DNA of 64,000 bases from Delphinapterus leucas (lineage: Eukaryota; Chordata; Mammalia; Artiodactyla; Monodontidae): NCBI RefSeq assembly GCF_002288925.2, contig NW_022098024.1, forward strand, positions 1,410,728 to 1,474,727, given 5' to 3'. Below the pieces are notes generated by a model. It saw only the letters and a program-made list of their open reading frames with translations, was not told the DNA's origin and searched no databases. Shown piece by piece: positions 1-12,396 of the stretch (its first letter is position 1; each line of letters opens with the position of its first letter). Made by a program: the position numbers and the translations under genes.

Positions 1-590
1 GGCGTCAGGCATCTCTTAGAAAGATCTGAATTTGGGCTTTATCAGCTAAAGAGCTTATTTTCTAAATAGTGTTGTCTTATATTGTATTCATGAAGGGTGA
101 TGGTGTGTACAGAGATCTGTAGATGAATCCACTGCCAATCAAAAACAAAAAATTCTTACTTTATTGCAGACATACCACTTAAAGTTAAATGTAACTGTAA
201 CTTGTTTGCTGTCCCAGCAAAATGGCACTTACATCACAGAAATTCCATGATTCAGGACAGGAGCTCAACTTCTTATTCTTAAGGTTTAGGCCAGGGAAAC
301 CACAGAAAGAATTTTAAGCCGAAGAATGAAAATCAGTTTTAAGCCTTTAATATCCATCTTCCTTTCAATCCCCTGTACTTGACACAAAATAATTAAGGTG
401 TTTCATCAGACATTTAATTTTCTACCTGCAGAAAATTGGGGGCAGGCAGGCATTACTAAAAATTATCGTCATTGAATGACTAATTAGATCCTAGCATTAA
501 ATGAATTGTCAGTCCCTGGTGAGGCTGAGTTGTAATCTTAAAGACAACTTGAGACATGTTGGAGAATAACACGGGTGGATATGTGTCATC
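1..590. other. Unassigned AT-rich sequence
   Basis: No open frame of note, no repeat family I recognise and no simple repeat. It reads as ordinary non-coding mammalian DNA. Confidence 0.5.
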
Positions 591-710
591 CCATCTATCC
601 ATCCATCCAACCATCTATCCATCTTTCCTCTCTCCCTTCCCTTCCCTTCCCTTCCCTTCCCTCCCCTCCCCTCCTTCCTGCTTTCTTTCTTTCTTTCCTT
701 CTTTTTTTCT
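591..710. repeat. Compound pyrimidine microsatellite (ATCC)n-(CCCTT)n-(CTTT)n
   Basis: Three adjoining simple repeats sit on one strand: interrupted ATCC/ATCT units (591-624), then CCTTC/CCTCC pentamers (about 632-675), then CTTT tetramers with T runs (about 681-710). The block is almost purely pyrimidine on the plus strand. The two opposed open frames over it are low-complexity artefacts. Confidence 0.92.
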
Positions 711-1544
711 TGAACCACCCAAAATCGAGACCTTCTGTTAAGTGCTAGGTAGTTGTTAGTTAACAAATATTGATTTCCCCTCTATTTAACACTGTGGTCT
801 TATCCTTTCAATCTCCCAGACTGTGTCCTAAGAATGGAGTTTGATGGACTAAACTCAGAAAATTACAGATTGTCACTGTAGTTCATAATACAGGTTCTCA
901 TCATCATACTACTATTATGTTGATGAGTGTCTTTGGATGGGACATTTAACTTTCCTGTGCCTCATCTAGAAAACGAAAGAGCCAGTCTAGTTAATTTCTA
1001 ACAAGTGTTCTTATTTTTAAATGCTGTTGTTGCTGTCCCTTCTTTAAAAGCTAGCTGCTAGCCTAGAGAGTATTTCTCTCTTTGAACAAAATGTTCTATT
1101 ATCATCAAGAGACATGTACACTTTACTTAAGGAAAATAGTTCTTTAAACTTCATAGGGACTTTAGGTGGAGGTGTTGGTACACTGAGAGTAGTACATTTT
1201 GAAAATACTCAGATTGGCATTTACAAATGTCATGGTGTTAATATTACTTGAGTATAGTGCATATGTAACAGATGTTACTCTAAAAGCCCAGGAAAAAAAG
1301 AAACTGGTTTAAATGAGCAAGTCAGAGCACTTGGAGAGCTCAGAGAAGAAAACTGAGCAAATCTGTGATGGAAAAGTAAATATCCATACAGATACACAGT
1401 TCCCTAGCATCCATGGAAAGGAACGTATTATTCCTTTGGTCCATTTTATGAATAAATAAGAGATTAAAAGGCTGGTGGCCTGAGCTTGAGAAGAGAGAGA
1501 TATTTCCCTCATCTTCATGTCCTCAAACTCCACCTACATTCTAA
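711..1544. other. Unassigned sequence with a faint MIR-like patch
   Basis: Mostly unassigned. At about 928-1000 the order 'gacatttaactttcctgtgcctc' followed by an A-rich stretch resembles the MIR core (loss of precision, cytosine-rich 'gtgcctcagttt' block) on the plus strand. It is too diverged to call firmly. Confidence 0.35.
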
Positions 1545-1778
1545 GACTCAGCTGAATTTCTTATTCCCACAAAAAAATACCTTGGGACCACTCCCCCTAA
1601 AGGAAATATTTGTGTCTCATGTTTATCTATTATATTTTTAGTTTATGTCAGTTTTATTTTGCTCCTTCAATGAGGTATTTTTACCCACTGAATTAAGTGT
1701 TCACATTCATCTTATTTCTGGCACTGTACCCAAGATGGCACTTTGCACATAGTACATAGTTAATTAAAATAAAAAATT
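1545..1778 (+). mobile_element. Probable L2 LINE 3' end, highly diverged
   Basis: The order of segments fits the L2 3' untranslated end: a 'cagctgaatttcttattccc' region, a T-rich middle, then 'ggcactgtacc...tttgcacatagtacatagttaat', which parallels L2's 'cctggcacatagtaggcgctcaat' terminus. Divergence is high, and a chance or MIR-type alternative remains. Confidence 0.38.
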
Positions 1779-3840
1779 GATTAGTTGTACTAGTTAGTTT
1801 GTTGCCAGAATTGCAGCCTCCACCAGAGATTGCTTAAGGTAATAAAATTATTTATTGATACTTTTTTCATGTATTTCATTGTAGCTCCATGGATTCTTTA
1901 TTCAAATAATTTTTAATGGACAGTTTAAGGTGTATATTCATATCTGCATTTAATAGGAATCCATGGGAGATTTATTTTATAAAATTTACCTTCCTTTCTG
2001 TGCTTCTGCTATTTTACATTGTTTATACTTTAATTTAGGATAGAAGATTCACATGATAAAAGCACATTGTTATAGAGCTAGAAGAAGGTGACTAACTGCT
2101 CACCAAAGATGTGTTTCTCTTCCATAGGACAGACTATTGGTGGACATGGCTGCTCATCTTAGAACTACTGAGTCCTGTTGTCCATGTGACTCATTCCTAC
2201 AAATAGAGTTTGAGCAGAATTGATGGGCATCACACTTCCATTGAAATGGTTAAGAAGTGTGAGGGCTTCCACTGTCTCTTTCTGCTGGCTAGAAGTAAAG
2301 GACTCTGAGGCCCTGGGACATGGCAGAAATACAAAATGAAAGAAACTTAATAACTGAGCCATGTGTAAAATTGTATCCACCAAATACTTTATAATAAACG
2401 GTTAAGTGAACGTGAAATAAACTTCTTATGTTGTTCAGCTGCTATGATTCTAGGGAATCTTCTGTTATAGAAATTAGCATTATCTTATCTAAGTTAAGGA
2501 CTTTTATGAAAAACTTAGGAAACTGAGCCTTGGATATTTTAGCAGGTTTAAATAAGTTACAGTGTGCCGGAAAAACTCAGAACTACTGCAATTACCCATT
2601 GTAAGGGACTCAAGTAAGCAAAGAAAACAACAGATTAGGAGAAAGTTTAAAAGAGGTCAAGGAATGAAAGAAGGGTCAAAGAACTATCTCACTGATGATT
2701 TATTATCTAGAAGGAGTCCTTGAGCAAAAAGTAGTTGGGATATTCTTCCTCTCTCTTCCTTCCCAAAGGGAATAACTCCTCTGTTCGTTAAGTTAGGTTT
2801 GATGCAGAGGACTAGCTTAGTGAATACTACATGTGATACATTACCTCCTCCAATTCTGTGTATTCTCTAACTTAAAGGAAGACACACGAAAGGAAGCTTA
2901 GAGAGATTTATTAAACAAACAGACTTGTGCCTTTCACATTTTATTCAACTTGCTTACTTTACTGTCCATCTAAGGTTCCCCTCCATTCCATGTAACACAA
3001 ACTCTCTTTCTGATATTATCCAATTATTCTGCATTTGACTTCATGGGAATATAAAATATGGAGGCATGTATCTCTAAGCCTAGGCATATCTCTATCACTT
3101 TACTATTTGGTAAATTTTATGTGCTTTGTTGAGGAAGATATTTTTATCCAGAGAAGTTTACTGAAGTCAAAAACAGAAAGACATCTGCATATCTTCTGGC
3201 TGAACCCTTTCCCTACCTATTGTTTACTCTCAGAAACATGCCCTGTTTGGCAGCCATAGAGAGAAATGACATTTTGTGCAGTGCTAATGATGCTGATTTT
3301 TTGAATGGCTTCATCTATGTGGACTGATTAATGGCACCTTTTTCAATGGCTAGATTGTGATTACTTATTTATATTTTGTCAAGCCAGCATTTGTGAAAAG
3401 ACCAGGCCACGACCTGACAAGGCTAATTTAAATAGTGTTTACATTGGTGAGCAGTTTGCAAAGGGGATGTTCACACAATGTGATTTGTTTTGTTAACCTA
3501 AAGAGAAAAAATAATTGATGTAGGATTATTACCTTGGGAAATGAAGTTGGGACAGGAGGGATGGAGGGGACTGTAAGAAAAAAAAAAAAGAAAAGCAAAA
3601 GAGAAACTATGTCTGAAATACATCTTTGCCTGCTTCATAATAGTACAATGGGGAAAATATGTAGCCAAGTGAAGCATCAGTTATTTTTTGAGGCTTAATG
3701 ATGCTTAAGCGTCATTTAGAGAGCTCTGCAAAATTAGAAACCCTGACTTCAGAGGCATAGTTGGCCCTTTCTCCTCCATTGGCATCAGGCTCAGTACATT
3801 TGATATACCTACCATTATAGCAAAGGGAATATTTCATATC
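1779..3840. other. Unassigned AT-rich sequence
   Basis: About 2 kb with no supportable gene or confident repeat. A short stretch near 2505-2570 ('aggaaactgagccttgg') has the look of an antisense MIR core but is isolated. An A12 run lies at about 3580-3591. Confidence 0.4.
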
Positions 3841-4340
3841 TGTATTACTTACATATCGTTGTATGACAATATTACTACAAATGTAGTGACTTGAAACAAT
3901 ACACATTTATTATGTATAGTTTTTGTGAATTGGGGTCCTTCATGATGTAACTGGATCCTTTGCTCCAGGATCTTATCTTATGAGGCTGTAATCAAGATCT
4001 TAGCTGGGGTTGAGGTTTCATATGAGGCTAGATTGGGGAAGGATCCACTTCCAAACACATAGTTGATGGTGGCATTACGTTTTTTTTTTTGTGAGCTGTG
4101 GGACAGAGGGCCTCAGTTCTTTGTTGGCTGTGAATCTGAAGGTAACCCTCAATTCCTTGTCACATGAACCTCCCCAACGTGGCCATTTACTTCCTTAAAG
4201 CCAGAAAGGGAGGGAGTCTCTAGCGAAAGGGCCATTGCAATCTCATATAATATAGTTATTTACATCCCGTCACTTTGCTATATTCTGTGGGTGAGAAGCA
4301 AGTCATAGGTTTCACCCACATTCAAGGAAATTACATAGGA
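3841..4340 (-). mobile_element. Probable ERVL-MaLR LTR (MLT1-like), antisense
   Basis: The antisense MaLR layout is visible: a 'tgtatta' edge at 3841, 'tagtgacttgaaacaatacacatttatta' near 3880-3910 (matching the 'gtggcttaaaacaacacaaatttatta' block), then 'gaggctgtaatcaagatcttagctgggg' near 3981, 'ggatccacttccaa' near 4041, 'gggcctcagttctttg' near 4110, and a terminal 'catcccgtcactttgc...tattct' part near 4265. These blocks occur in this order in MaLR-type LTRs. An internal T11 run interrupts it at 4080-4091. The right edge is approximate and the subfamily was not determined. Confidence 0.55.
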
Positions 4341-4424
4341 CATGAAAAACAGAAGGCAAGAATAATGGCATGTATTTGTATATAACCATAATCATATAAT
4401 CTCAGCACCTAAACCCTACTGATA

Positions 4425-4528
4425 TCCATATGTCCAAACAGGTCCAGAGAGATAAATGTTTAGCCAAATGTCATCTAGTGAGCTAACATTAACAAGAGGA
4501 CTAGAATCCAGGATTCCTCAATATATCT
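4425..4528 (-). mobile_element. MIR SINE fragment
   Basis: Antisense MIR core: 'ccagagagataaatgtttagccaaatgtcatctagtgagc...actagaatccaggattcc' parallels 'cagagaggttaagtaacttgcccaaggtcacacagctagtaag...gattcgaacccagg'. Only the core is present. Confidence 0.5.
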
Positions 4529-4607
4529 AAAACCCTTTTTTTTCTCTTTTCTTATTTATTTGGCAGTAGCCACTTTATAAATTACTTTTTAGGATATAAG
4601 GGGTGCT

Positions 4608-4905
4608 CATTCATTCATTCATTCAAGAAATATATATTGAATGTCTGCTATGTGCCAAACACTATTCCAGTCCTGTCAATAAAGTAATAGAAAGGACAAG
4701 TCCCTGATCTTCTGGAACTTCCATGAAAGAGAGAGAAGACAATAATGAATGAATAACACATGTTAATGTGTAACTAGTCAGGTACTGTGGACGAAAATAC
4801 ACCAAGGTGAAGGCTAAAGAGTTATAGAGTAATGATATTTTAGATGGATGCCCATGGAAGACCTCTGATAAGTTTATGTTGAAGTAGAAAAATGAATGAA
4901 TTGAA
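4608..4905 (-). mobile_element. L2 LINE 3' end, antisense
   Basis: It opens with the antisense L2 tail (cattcattcattcattc, then 'tattgaatgtctgctatgtgcc') and continues through blocks equivalent to 'aagtccctgatcttctggaac', 'gtcaggtactgtgg' and 'attttagatggatgccca...gaagacctc', in the usual order of the L2 3' end. The 119-codon open frame over it is not a gene. Confidence 0.72.
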
Positions 4906-6445
4906 TGATGCCTCAAATGATTATCTGTGATCCAGGGAATAATAACTGAAAAGGATCTGATCTCACATGTATATAAGAAGCAAATTTTACCTGTCTTCTT
5001 AGATAGACTTGGGTATGCCATTGGAGGTTAATGTCTTCCTCTGACACAGAAGTTAGATACAGTTTTCAAAGTCAGAGAGCAAGGAGCTGCCATATAAGGT
5101 TTGAACTTGTGTATTTGATTCCAAAATCAGGGTCCATGCCCCAGACGAGTGTGATTACTTTTCTTAGGTCACAGAACCATTTTTCAAATATATTTTATGC
5201 ATCAATAAATAAAATGGATAAAGGTGGAGCTGCTGTGCTTGATGCAGAAGGTAGGCAGGAGATGTCCAGGATTCATCTGGTCTACTACCCATTCCAAAGG
5301 TCCCCAGTTTTAACCGTATCAGCCCCTTAAGGTTTAAACTGAAGAGCTTAGTTTTATAAACCATCCTGTTTGACCTTCTCTGGGACTACCCTCTGGTTAG
5401 CATGACTAAATATCTTAGCAATGAGTTGTTTATAAAGCTAACTTATTCACAATTTGACAAGGTCACTACGAAGTTTGGCTGTCATGATAGGAACTGGTGT
5501 TCTCTTTTGCTTTTCTCTCCCATTTAGGGATGGTAAGCAAGCTGAAAGACAGTTCGACTTAGCTCAATTGGCAGCAGGGTGGAAAGGACCACGTTTAATC
5601 AGGCAAAGGGACTTCTGCTATAATTGGTCAAGTCTAAGGCCAATTAGAGCAAGGGAAGTTTTTCATGGCAAAAATTAAGTAGGGAGACCACAAGAGGCTC
5701 CAGGCACTCAATGTAGATTATCTTATATTCAATGTAAGTTATAAAAAAACACCAGGCAAGCTGTGGGTCTAGGGAACTGTGGCTAAGCTATGTCTACCCT
5801 AATTTAAAATAAAAAGAATGTGTGGGAACAAGTGCAAACCAATATTCTTGACATGAATGGGACACTATTAAGATAAATTTCTACAGATTGCAAAATAAAA
5901 ACTTTGCCCTTAAGGAAAAAATAGCTGGAGAAAAAAAAAGAGGCCAGGGAAGGGTTAAGACAGATTGCAACAGTCAATTATTAATACAGATGAGCCAAGG
6001 CCAGCTGATGCTATCACACTTCATCATTAAAATTCTCAGTATTGGAATACACAACAGTAAGTTACTGCAATGGTACTTTCCGCACTGTGGCAAGAGGTGT
6101 TAATTTCCAAGGCACCAAACAAGTGACAGTGAGCTTCAGAGGGGCTCAGTGCTGAATGATTGGATTGTAATTATTCTGAAAGGGCTTTCATCATCATTAC
6201 CCAGCATTCTGCAGATGCAGCATGTTTGAAAATAAACTGTGGCCGAACTAGAGCCATATCGTTTCAGATTTGAAACATCAAGCCTCTGGTTTGCTGATAT
6301 ATTTTTGTGTATGCAGTGTAGACAAACACAAATGTACTCAGTCTAGCATATATCATTTTAAAGTTGTTTAGCTATTGCATCTGCATCGGTGCAGACAAGG
6401 AAATCTATGTGCACAGCTCTTAGGCCATGAGAAATGCAGTGGAGG
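4906..6445. other. Unassigned sequence
   Basis: No gene or repeat family recognised over about 1.5 kb. Open frames of up to 99 codons (5031-5330) lack recognisable domains and have no supporting context. The part from about 6160 to 6420 is complex, repeat-free sequence, which makes it a reasonable place to look for cross-species conservation; nothing in the bases alone proves it. Confidence 0.4.
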
Positions 6446-6580
6446 AGAACATTCATTCATTCCTGGCTTCATACATTCCTGCAACCTTTATGGTAAGCAC
6501 CCTGCACTGTGCTGTCACAGCAATAAACAAGATGAATAAAACCCTGCCCAGAAAGCATTCCCTATCCATAGAGTTCTCAC
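6446..6580 (-). mobile_element. Possible L2 LINE tail, antisense
   Basis: It begins with 'cattcattcattcctgg', then 'gtaagcaccctgcactgtgc', 'aataaacaagatgaataaaaccctgccc' and 'tccatagagttctcac', which follow the antisense L2 3' end order in a decayed form. Confidence 0.42.
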
Positions 6581-7229
6581 AGCAAATGTTTGGATTCTCC
6601 TCTTGTTTACACCCCAAATAGACAAGCTAATTATCTGTTTACTCTGCCCGTTTGCCTTAATTATAAGACTTTCAAGGCTATTAGCAGATGAAGCCGTTTA
6701 CATTTCACAAGTAGGTGTGAATTTCACCTCTCTGACCCTTCACTCCTCTTGCCCTCCACTGGGGCTCAGATGGGAGGACAAGTGGGCAGGGCAACAGGAT
6801 GAATAGTGATTCCTCTCTATTTCTACATAAAAAGAAAATAAAGCAAGTGCTCTTGAGAAAGGATCAATAACCTCGCATCATAGCGCACAGTTCTAAATGT
6901 CAAGTTTTTACAAGTATACATAACACGTATTCATGGATGATTGTCAGATTTCTGTGGTTTGCAATCTAGTTATGGGGCAGTGGACACAAGGACTGGTTAA
7001 TTGTAGCAGTGGGTAAATTGTAATGAAGAGGCCCAGTGAGTGAGGCCAGCATTAGATACTAGAACCATTCCAGGAAGGGGTATGTCACTGTGGAGACATG
7101 GAGCTGATTTGTGACTGTAGGGAAATGAAGTGGGAATTAGATAGGGAGAATAGAAATAGAGTGGAGTTTGGGGGGGGAAAAAAGTATCATCCTAGGAGTT
7201 TATTTCCTAGTTCCCGTTTCACCTTTGTC
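6581..7229. other. Unassigned sequence
   Basis: No gene or repeat recognised. It contains a G8 run near 7170. No long open frame is supported. Confidence 0.4.
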
Positions 7230-7672
7230 TTCAACACCACCCCCTACTTTCATCCTATTCTCATTCTAATGTCACAGTATATCAGTCTATCCCTTTCTCT
7301 TCATCCCTCTACCACCATCTTGGTACAGGTCATTATCTTAATTAAAATAGCCTCCTGGTGGGCTTCTTTTCCCTTACTCTTTATTTCCTTGATCTTTCTG
7401 CTTCAACCTTAATGAAGCAGCCAAATTTTAAAAAAATGTAAACAAAGTCACATCAGTGTTCTATTTAAACCTTCCACTGCACTTAAGTCCAATCTGCTTA
7501 TCATGGCTGGCAGACGTGTGATCTGTCCCCCTACTAGGCTCTCCCAACAGAGTTTCTGTCACTTAACACTTTCCTCCATACATTCCAGTCGCACTGGCCC
7601 TCTCTTGGTTCCCATAACTCACAAGGTCTTTCCAGGATCAGAGCCTTTGTCCTTGCTGGATAATATTAAATT
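7230..7672 (+). mobile_element. L2 LINE, 3' part of ORF2 and 3' UTR
   Basis: The L2 sense-strand order is visible: 'accaccatcttggtacaggtcattatc', 'aatagcctcctggtgggcttc', 'aattttaaaaaaatgtaaacaaagtcacatcag', 'aaaccttccactgcacttaagtccaatctgcttatcatggc', then 'cattccagtcgcactggccctctcttgg' and 'gatcagagcctttgtccttgctgg'. These parallel the end of the L2 reverse-transcriptase ORF and the proximal 3' UTR. The 104-codon open frame at 7098-7412 partly overlaps it but is not intact L2 protein. Confidence 0.68.
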
Positions 7673-7890
7673 GTAATGCTCTATGTAAAATGATACTTAA
7701 ATACATCATGGGAGTCAGAATTGCTGAGTATATTTTAAAATTATTAGATAGGTGAAAATTATATCTACATTGTACAACACAGGGAGTTTTTGAAGGTGTG
7801 ATAAATGGTTCAGCTAACTTACCCAACTTCTAATTAAAAATTCTAGAGGTCCTTGCAGGATACTTTGACTTTCATTGTATTTTCAACCAG
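7673..7890. other. Unassigned spacer
   Basis: Short AT-rich stretch between an L2 copy and a MIR, with nothing recognised. Confidence 0.4.
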
Positions 7891-7891
7891 G

Positions 7892-8050
7892 AAATGGGTT
7901 ATTATTACCAAGAACGTACAGGTGAGGAAACTGTGGTCTAGAAAGATGAAGTTGCTTATCTGAGATCACACACCTAAGGTAGTGGCAGAGTCAGACTTTG
8001 AACTTAGGTTTTCTGACTTGGTAATTTCTCACTTGAGTCCATACTACAAA
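7892..8050 (-). mobile_element. MIR SINE
   Basis: Antisense MIR core is clear: 'ggtgaggaaactgtggtctagaaagatgaagttgcttatctgagatcacacacctaaggtagtggcagagtcagac' tracks the antisense MIR order of gaggaaactgag, taagtaacttgccc, ggtcacacagcta, gtggcagagc. Confidence 0.7.
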
Positions 8051-9621
8051 TATTGGAGAAAAGTGTTAGTTTTTATGTGACCTGAAATTACAGAGATATT
8101 CAACTTCCGATGTCTTTAATAAAATTTCACCTCTAACATCACATGGTTTCCAGTCTTCTTACTACAATGTAAGATTGGATAAGTGAACACAGCCAGGATT
8201 CCTTTAGTAGTTGCTTTCACCTAGTAATAATTGTGATGGTTCTGAATCAACTGGAGCATATAAATGGTATCAGTTTGCTTTTTATTCTCTATCAGATACT
8301 ATTTTCAATCTCTTTGGTCTATGAGTGTTATTGCTTTAAACACGGATTTTCAACATGACCCATTAAGTGGTTATATTATTCTAAAATACTTGAAGAATAC
8401 ATCAGAGGTAAGTGTTAAGCAGCTGGGTCTGTGAATTGAGATGCAAGATGGTCCCACTTATACTGAACTCATCACTGTAAACTCCTTTGACAAGTTCTAA
8501 TAGTTGCTAGATGCTTTTTCAGGTAATAGCTCAAAGAGAAAGAATACTTAAGCCAAGGCTTTGGTTTTTTTTAAGCAATTCATTAGCATATGCTAGATGA
8601 GCTAATCTACAGGCTAGATAAAAATCTAATAGAACTGAACTTGTGTTTGAACATTAGCGCAGTAGCAAAATGATAATGATTGGTTAGTGTTATGTATTTA
8701 CCTCATTAGTGGAAGCTGATGTTTTAGGATTTGGGAAGGAGACTGGATTGCAGTAACTCATTTGCACCTTATGGCTCAAGCAGAATCACTCTGGGTATTA
8801 CGAGTTGACTCTCTTTTGTTCTACTACTAATTTACTGTAATACTCTGAGGGTATCCATTAAGGCCAGGAATTGATCCTCCGCATTTAATTGATAAGCTCA
8901 GTGTCTCCCTTTCTAACTCATTAGATTAATACCAAGAATACTTTCCAAAAGGAGCCCAGCAGGGCAGGAAGATCCTATATGACAGCAGTTAGTTCTTACG
9001 TGTAGGGCAATTTATTCTCCAAGGGCTACTTAGTGAGCCCAGTGGCGGTTCAGTGAAACAGATGAACATTGAGAGTATAGTTTTTTGTGCCTTTGACTTT
9101 CCTGAAAGATCTAGTTCTTTTAGCGATCACTCTTTCAATATTCATCAGATTTCCCTTCCTCCAAATTTAGTGTTATAAAAAGAATCCCTGAAACATCTAA
9201 AGTTCATTTACACAAGGTTGTATGTATGTGGCTATGGAGGAGGAAGTAAGGGTAGAAATCTGAAAAAACACACCAATGGAAAATAGAAGATATAATGTCT
9301 TGCTTTTCATATGGCCAAACCAAAGAGGGGAAACATTTCAATGAGAAGGGGAAGTTACATCACTCATTGAATGGGGAAATAGTTCATTCTGTAGCTATTA
9401 ATATTTTACAGTTTATTAATGACCAAAATTCTTAAAAAGTTATTTCTTTCTCTCAGTGATGAGGACTGAAAACTGGGTCTGAAAGAGATCATGTCTCCTC
9501 AATGATTACCAGATCGTGAGGATGTTGAGAAGAGTTCCAACCATTATTTTGTCTCATCATCTCTTAGTTTATCAAGTTGGATTATATCCATTTTATTCAG
9601 TAATACCTGTAGTATCATGAC
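8051..9621. other. Unassigned sequence
   Basis: About 1.6 kb of AT-rich DNA with no gene and no confident repeat. A consensus-like GAGGTAAGT at 8404-8412 has no convincing exon upstream. Confidence 0.4.
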
Positions 9622-10078
9622 TTGGCCACTTCCTTCTTTTCTGAGATTATATCCTGCTCTCCTCATGCTCAAGCTCTAATCACACAGATCTTTCAGCTTC
9701 TTTCCCATCTTAGGAAATTTGCATGCACTTTTAGATCTAACTACAGCATTCTTTTACGCTTCCCTTCTGCCTGGCTAACTGTTACTCAACTCTTAGGTCT
9801 TCACTTTAGTGTCATTTCCTTGAGGAAGGTTTTCCTGAGCCCCCATCCCTCCCTGACTAGGTTTCCTGTCCTGTATAGATATAGCTTACCCCACAGTAGC
9901 CCACACTTTCCCTATATAGCTCTTACCAGTTATTAACTTAAGTCACTGTTTAGTGTCTGTCTTTTTCATTGACTGTGATGTCCAGGAGGGAAGAAAACAT
10001 GTCTGTGTTGCTACCAGCACCTACCAATCCCTAGGATATAGTAGATGCTCAATAAATAGTTATTCAATAAATGAATGG
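9622..10078 (+). mobile_element. L2 LINE 3' end
   Basis: Sense L2 end in order: 'cacttccttcttttctgag', 'ttaggtcttcactttagtgtcatttccttgaggaaggttttcctga' (parallel to the L2 'aaatgtcacctcctcagagaggccttccctga' block), 'tagctcttaccagttatt', 'tgatgtccaggagggaagaaaacatgtctgtgttgct', and the terminal 'tagtagatgctcaataaatagttattcaataaatgaatgg'. The 104-codon frame within it is not a gene. Confidence 0.78.
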
Positions 10079-10469
10079 TATCTATGCCTAAAGTTAATGT
10101 CACAATTGTGAGTGGGGCATAGTTGTCTAGATTTCAAAAGTCATATTCTTTGCATTGTAGGACACCATTGCATGCCTGTTACCTGGCAATGACTTTCTAC
10201 CTTAATGGGAACAAAAAGTGGTTTGCAGTCGTTAAAAATGATAAGTGAAGCAGGGACCAAGTAAATGTAAGGAAAGAGGCAGAAGAGAAAGAAATCAAAA
10301 TGTTAGGAAAGTAAAGGGATATGAAACTTGTTAGGGGTGAACCAGTTAGTTAATGAGAAGGAAATGAGCAAATTACTAAAAGCAACCACAGTCCAATTGG
10401 TATTTCCAGATCAGGCCCTTGGGCCAGAAATGTGTTGTTTTGCTGGAAAGGTCATTGTAATATATTCAC
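10079..10469. other. Unassigned spacer
   Basis: No gene or recognised repeat. Confidence 0.4.
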
Positions 10470-10580
10470 AATTCCTATTATAGACTAAGTCAAGTCACAT
10501 GACCTCTTTGTCCTCAGTTTCCAATTTTGTAAATGGAGCATTAGATTACACAAGCTCTGAAATCTCCATCTGGAGACTCG
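10470..10580 (+). mobile_element. Probable MIR SINE fragment
   Basis: 'agtcaagtcacatgacctctttgtcctcagtttccaattttgtaaatggagcattagat' parallels the MIR core 'aagttacttaacctctctgtgcctcagtttcctcatctgtaaaatgggg'. Confidence 0.5.
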
Positions 10581-10760
10581 GAATTTATTGTCTGAATGGT
10601 ATTGCAGTATCACAGAGAACTAGATTTCAAGGCCCTAATCTAGGAATAAGGAGCCTTGGGGATTGCTTCTTTTCCCAAGTGCCCATGTTTTCATGATCTC
10701 TCCCGTTCCTCATTACGCATGTTTCATAGCCACGGGTGCATTTCTTAATCCTAGCTGGAC

Positions 10761-10956
10761 CAGTGGTATCCAAACCGTCAGTACCTGTACATGGGGGTTA
10801 CTTAGGAAGCTTGTTTAAAAGCAGATTCCTGGGTCTTACTTTTGAATAATATGACTGAGAACTCTGATATGGGTCCCATGAATCAGAACATTTTTACACT
10901 CTCTGGTGACACTAAGGCAGCAGCTATCTTAGGGGTCAGCATTTGGGAAATACTGG
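10761..10956 (+). mobile_element. MER5A-like non-autonomous hAT-Charlie element
   Basis: The left end 'cagtggtatccaaacc' and right end '...tgggaaatactgg' act as degenerate terminal inverted repeats. Between them 'ggaagcttgtttaaaagcagattcctgggtct' matches the MER5 'gcttgttaaaatgcagattcctgggcc' block, and 'gaatcagaacatttttacactctctggtgac' matches the other arm. Length is about 196 bp, near full length. The 8-bp duplications were not clear. Confidence 0.65.
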
Positions 10957-12044
10957 CTTTTTTTCTTTGGTTGCTCTGTATTGTCAAAGAATATTTGAAT
11001 CAGTTTAGCTCTGCCCGTATAAGGAAAGGTTGAGGTCAGCAGGAAAAGTATATTGGATTATATCTAGGAAGTATTCTTGTTCAGTAGGCCAAAATAGGAT
11101 GCCTGGTTTCTACCTTTATGCTTCAGTGGTACAATGGGCCTGGGTGACACTGAAGAAGTTAATACTGAACCCTCTTATGCACTAGTTATTTATAGAAATG
11201 CAGACTTTAACTAAATTATCCTGACTTATTCCTAATTTGAGGTACATCTAGCTTCTCAGTCTATCCTCTTTCCCACCCCTTATGTTTGGCTACGGCATTT
11301 GTGGAAGTGTTTGTCTTTATTTCTTGTCACGTTACTGTTTGGTATTAAACAGTGACTGCATTTGCCCCCAGACATGACTATGCTTTAATGGTGGGTGATG
11401 TGATTGCCTATATAAATTGTTAAGGCACTTAAATACTTCTGGAGAAACGTGTCTATATAAATGGAAGCCATTATCATTGTGCTTAAATTGGAATTTCAAG
11501 TTTGAGTTTGAGGTCTTGGGATGGAACCCACTTCTGATTGCAGGGGAATCAACATTTCATATCATCAGTGAATTAACTCACTCGCGTTAAGGCACTGATT
11601 CTGAACATTGCTCTCTTAAGTATCGAAATATCCGACCAGTGGTGAAGGCAGGGAGGCAGGAACACATAGGCAGACAGATAAGAAAATAGAAGATGGAGTT
11701 CCATTAAGTTGACTTGTGATGCCAGGTGTGATCATACAGAGACCTCAGTGGGTCAGCCAGAGTTATATTATTGTCTTCTCTAGAGGTGCTAAAATAAATA
11801 CCAAACTGGACTGCTCAGAACTCATAAATAGGAAATGCAAGATCTCTACATTTTTTCAGAAGGAGCACATTTTGTTCTTATTCAATAAAACACTTCCCCA
11901 CAACTTCTGTTTGTACTTTGCTACCAGGTTAGCCCCCCCGCAGTGAACACAAACTCCTCTTTCACTACAATTCTTTATCCAGCCCATCCTCCTCGTTATA
12001 AGACAAATATGCAAGGCATAACCCCTTCTCAGGGGACTTCTTGT
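10957..12044. other. Unassigned sequence
   Basis: No gene or confident repeat in about 1.1 kb. A C7 run lies at 11933-11939. Open frames here lack recognisable features. Confidence 0.4.
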
Positions 12045-12396
12045 CTCCCCTGCCTAAAATCTCTTCCCTCAGGTAGGATGACTCACTCCAGCTCCTCCTT
12101 GAGGTCCTTGACCAGTTGCCAAGGGAGCTTCCCCCTAACTATCCAATTAAAATGCACTCTCATTGCCCATTCCTGGCATCCCCCAAGCCCTTTCTTCACT
12201 TCTTTGATCTTCATAGCCCTCATCACTATTAGACATAATATAAACATTACCTATTTATTGATTTATTATCAATTTCCTCCCTGAAGCATAAGAACAGGGA
12301 TTTGGGCCTGTATTCATTCACTCCTATATGTTCAGTATCTGGAATCATTCCTGATGGTAGTCATTCAGTACATTTGCCGAATGAATGGTTGCATGA
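12045..12396 (+). mobile_element. L2 LINE 3' end
   Basis: L2 order on the plus strand: 'ctccttgaggtccttgaccagttgcc', 'gggagcttccccctaactatcc', 'ctcatcactattagacataatataaac', 'ctatttattgatttatt', 'gaagcataagaacagggatttgggcctgtattcattcac', 'atgttcagtatctggaatcat', 'tcattcagtacatttgccgaatgaatgg'. These correspond to the L2 3' UTR including its terminus. The 113-codon frame over it is coincidental. Confidence 0.78.

Noticed and set aside
509..766. 85-codon lysine/arginine-rich minus-strand frame
   Set aside because: It is the translation of the CCTTC/CTTT simple repeat.
4662..5021. 119-codon minus-strand frame
   Set aside because: Falls on a decayed antisense L2 3' end, which is non-coding.
8404..8412. 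GAGGTAAGT as a splice donor
   Set aside because: The sequence upstream has stops in the relevant frames, is AT-rich and offers no acceptor. It is a chance match.
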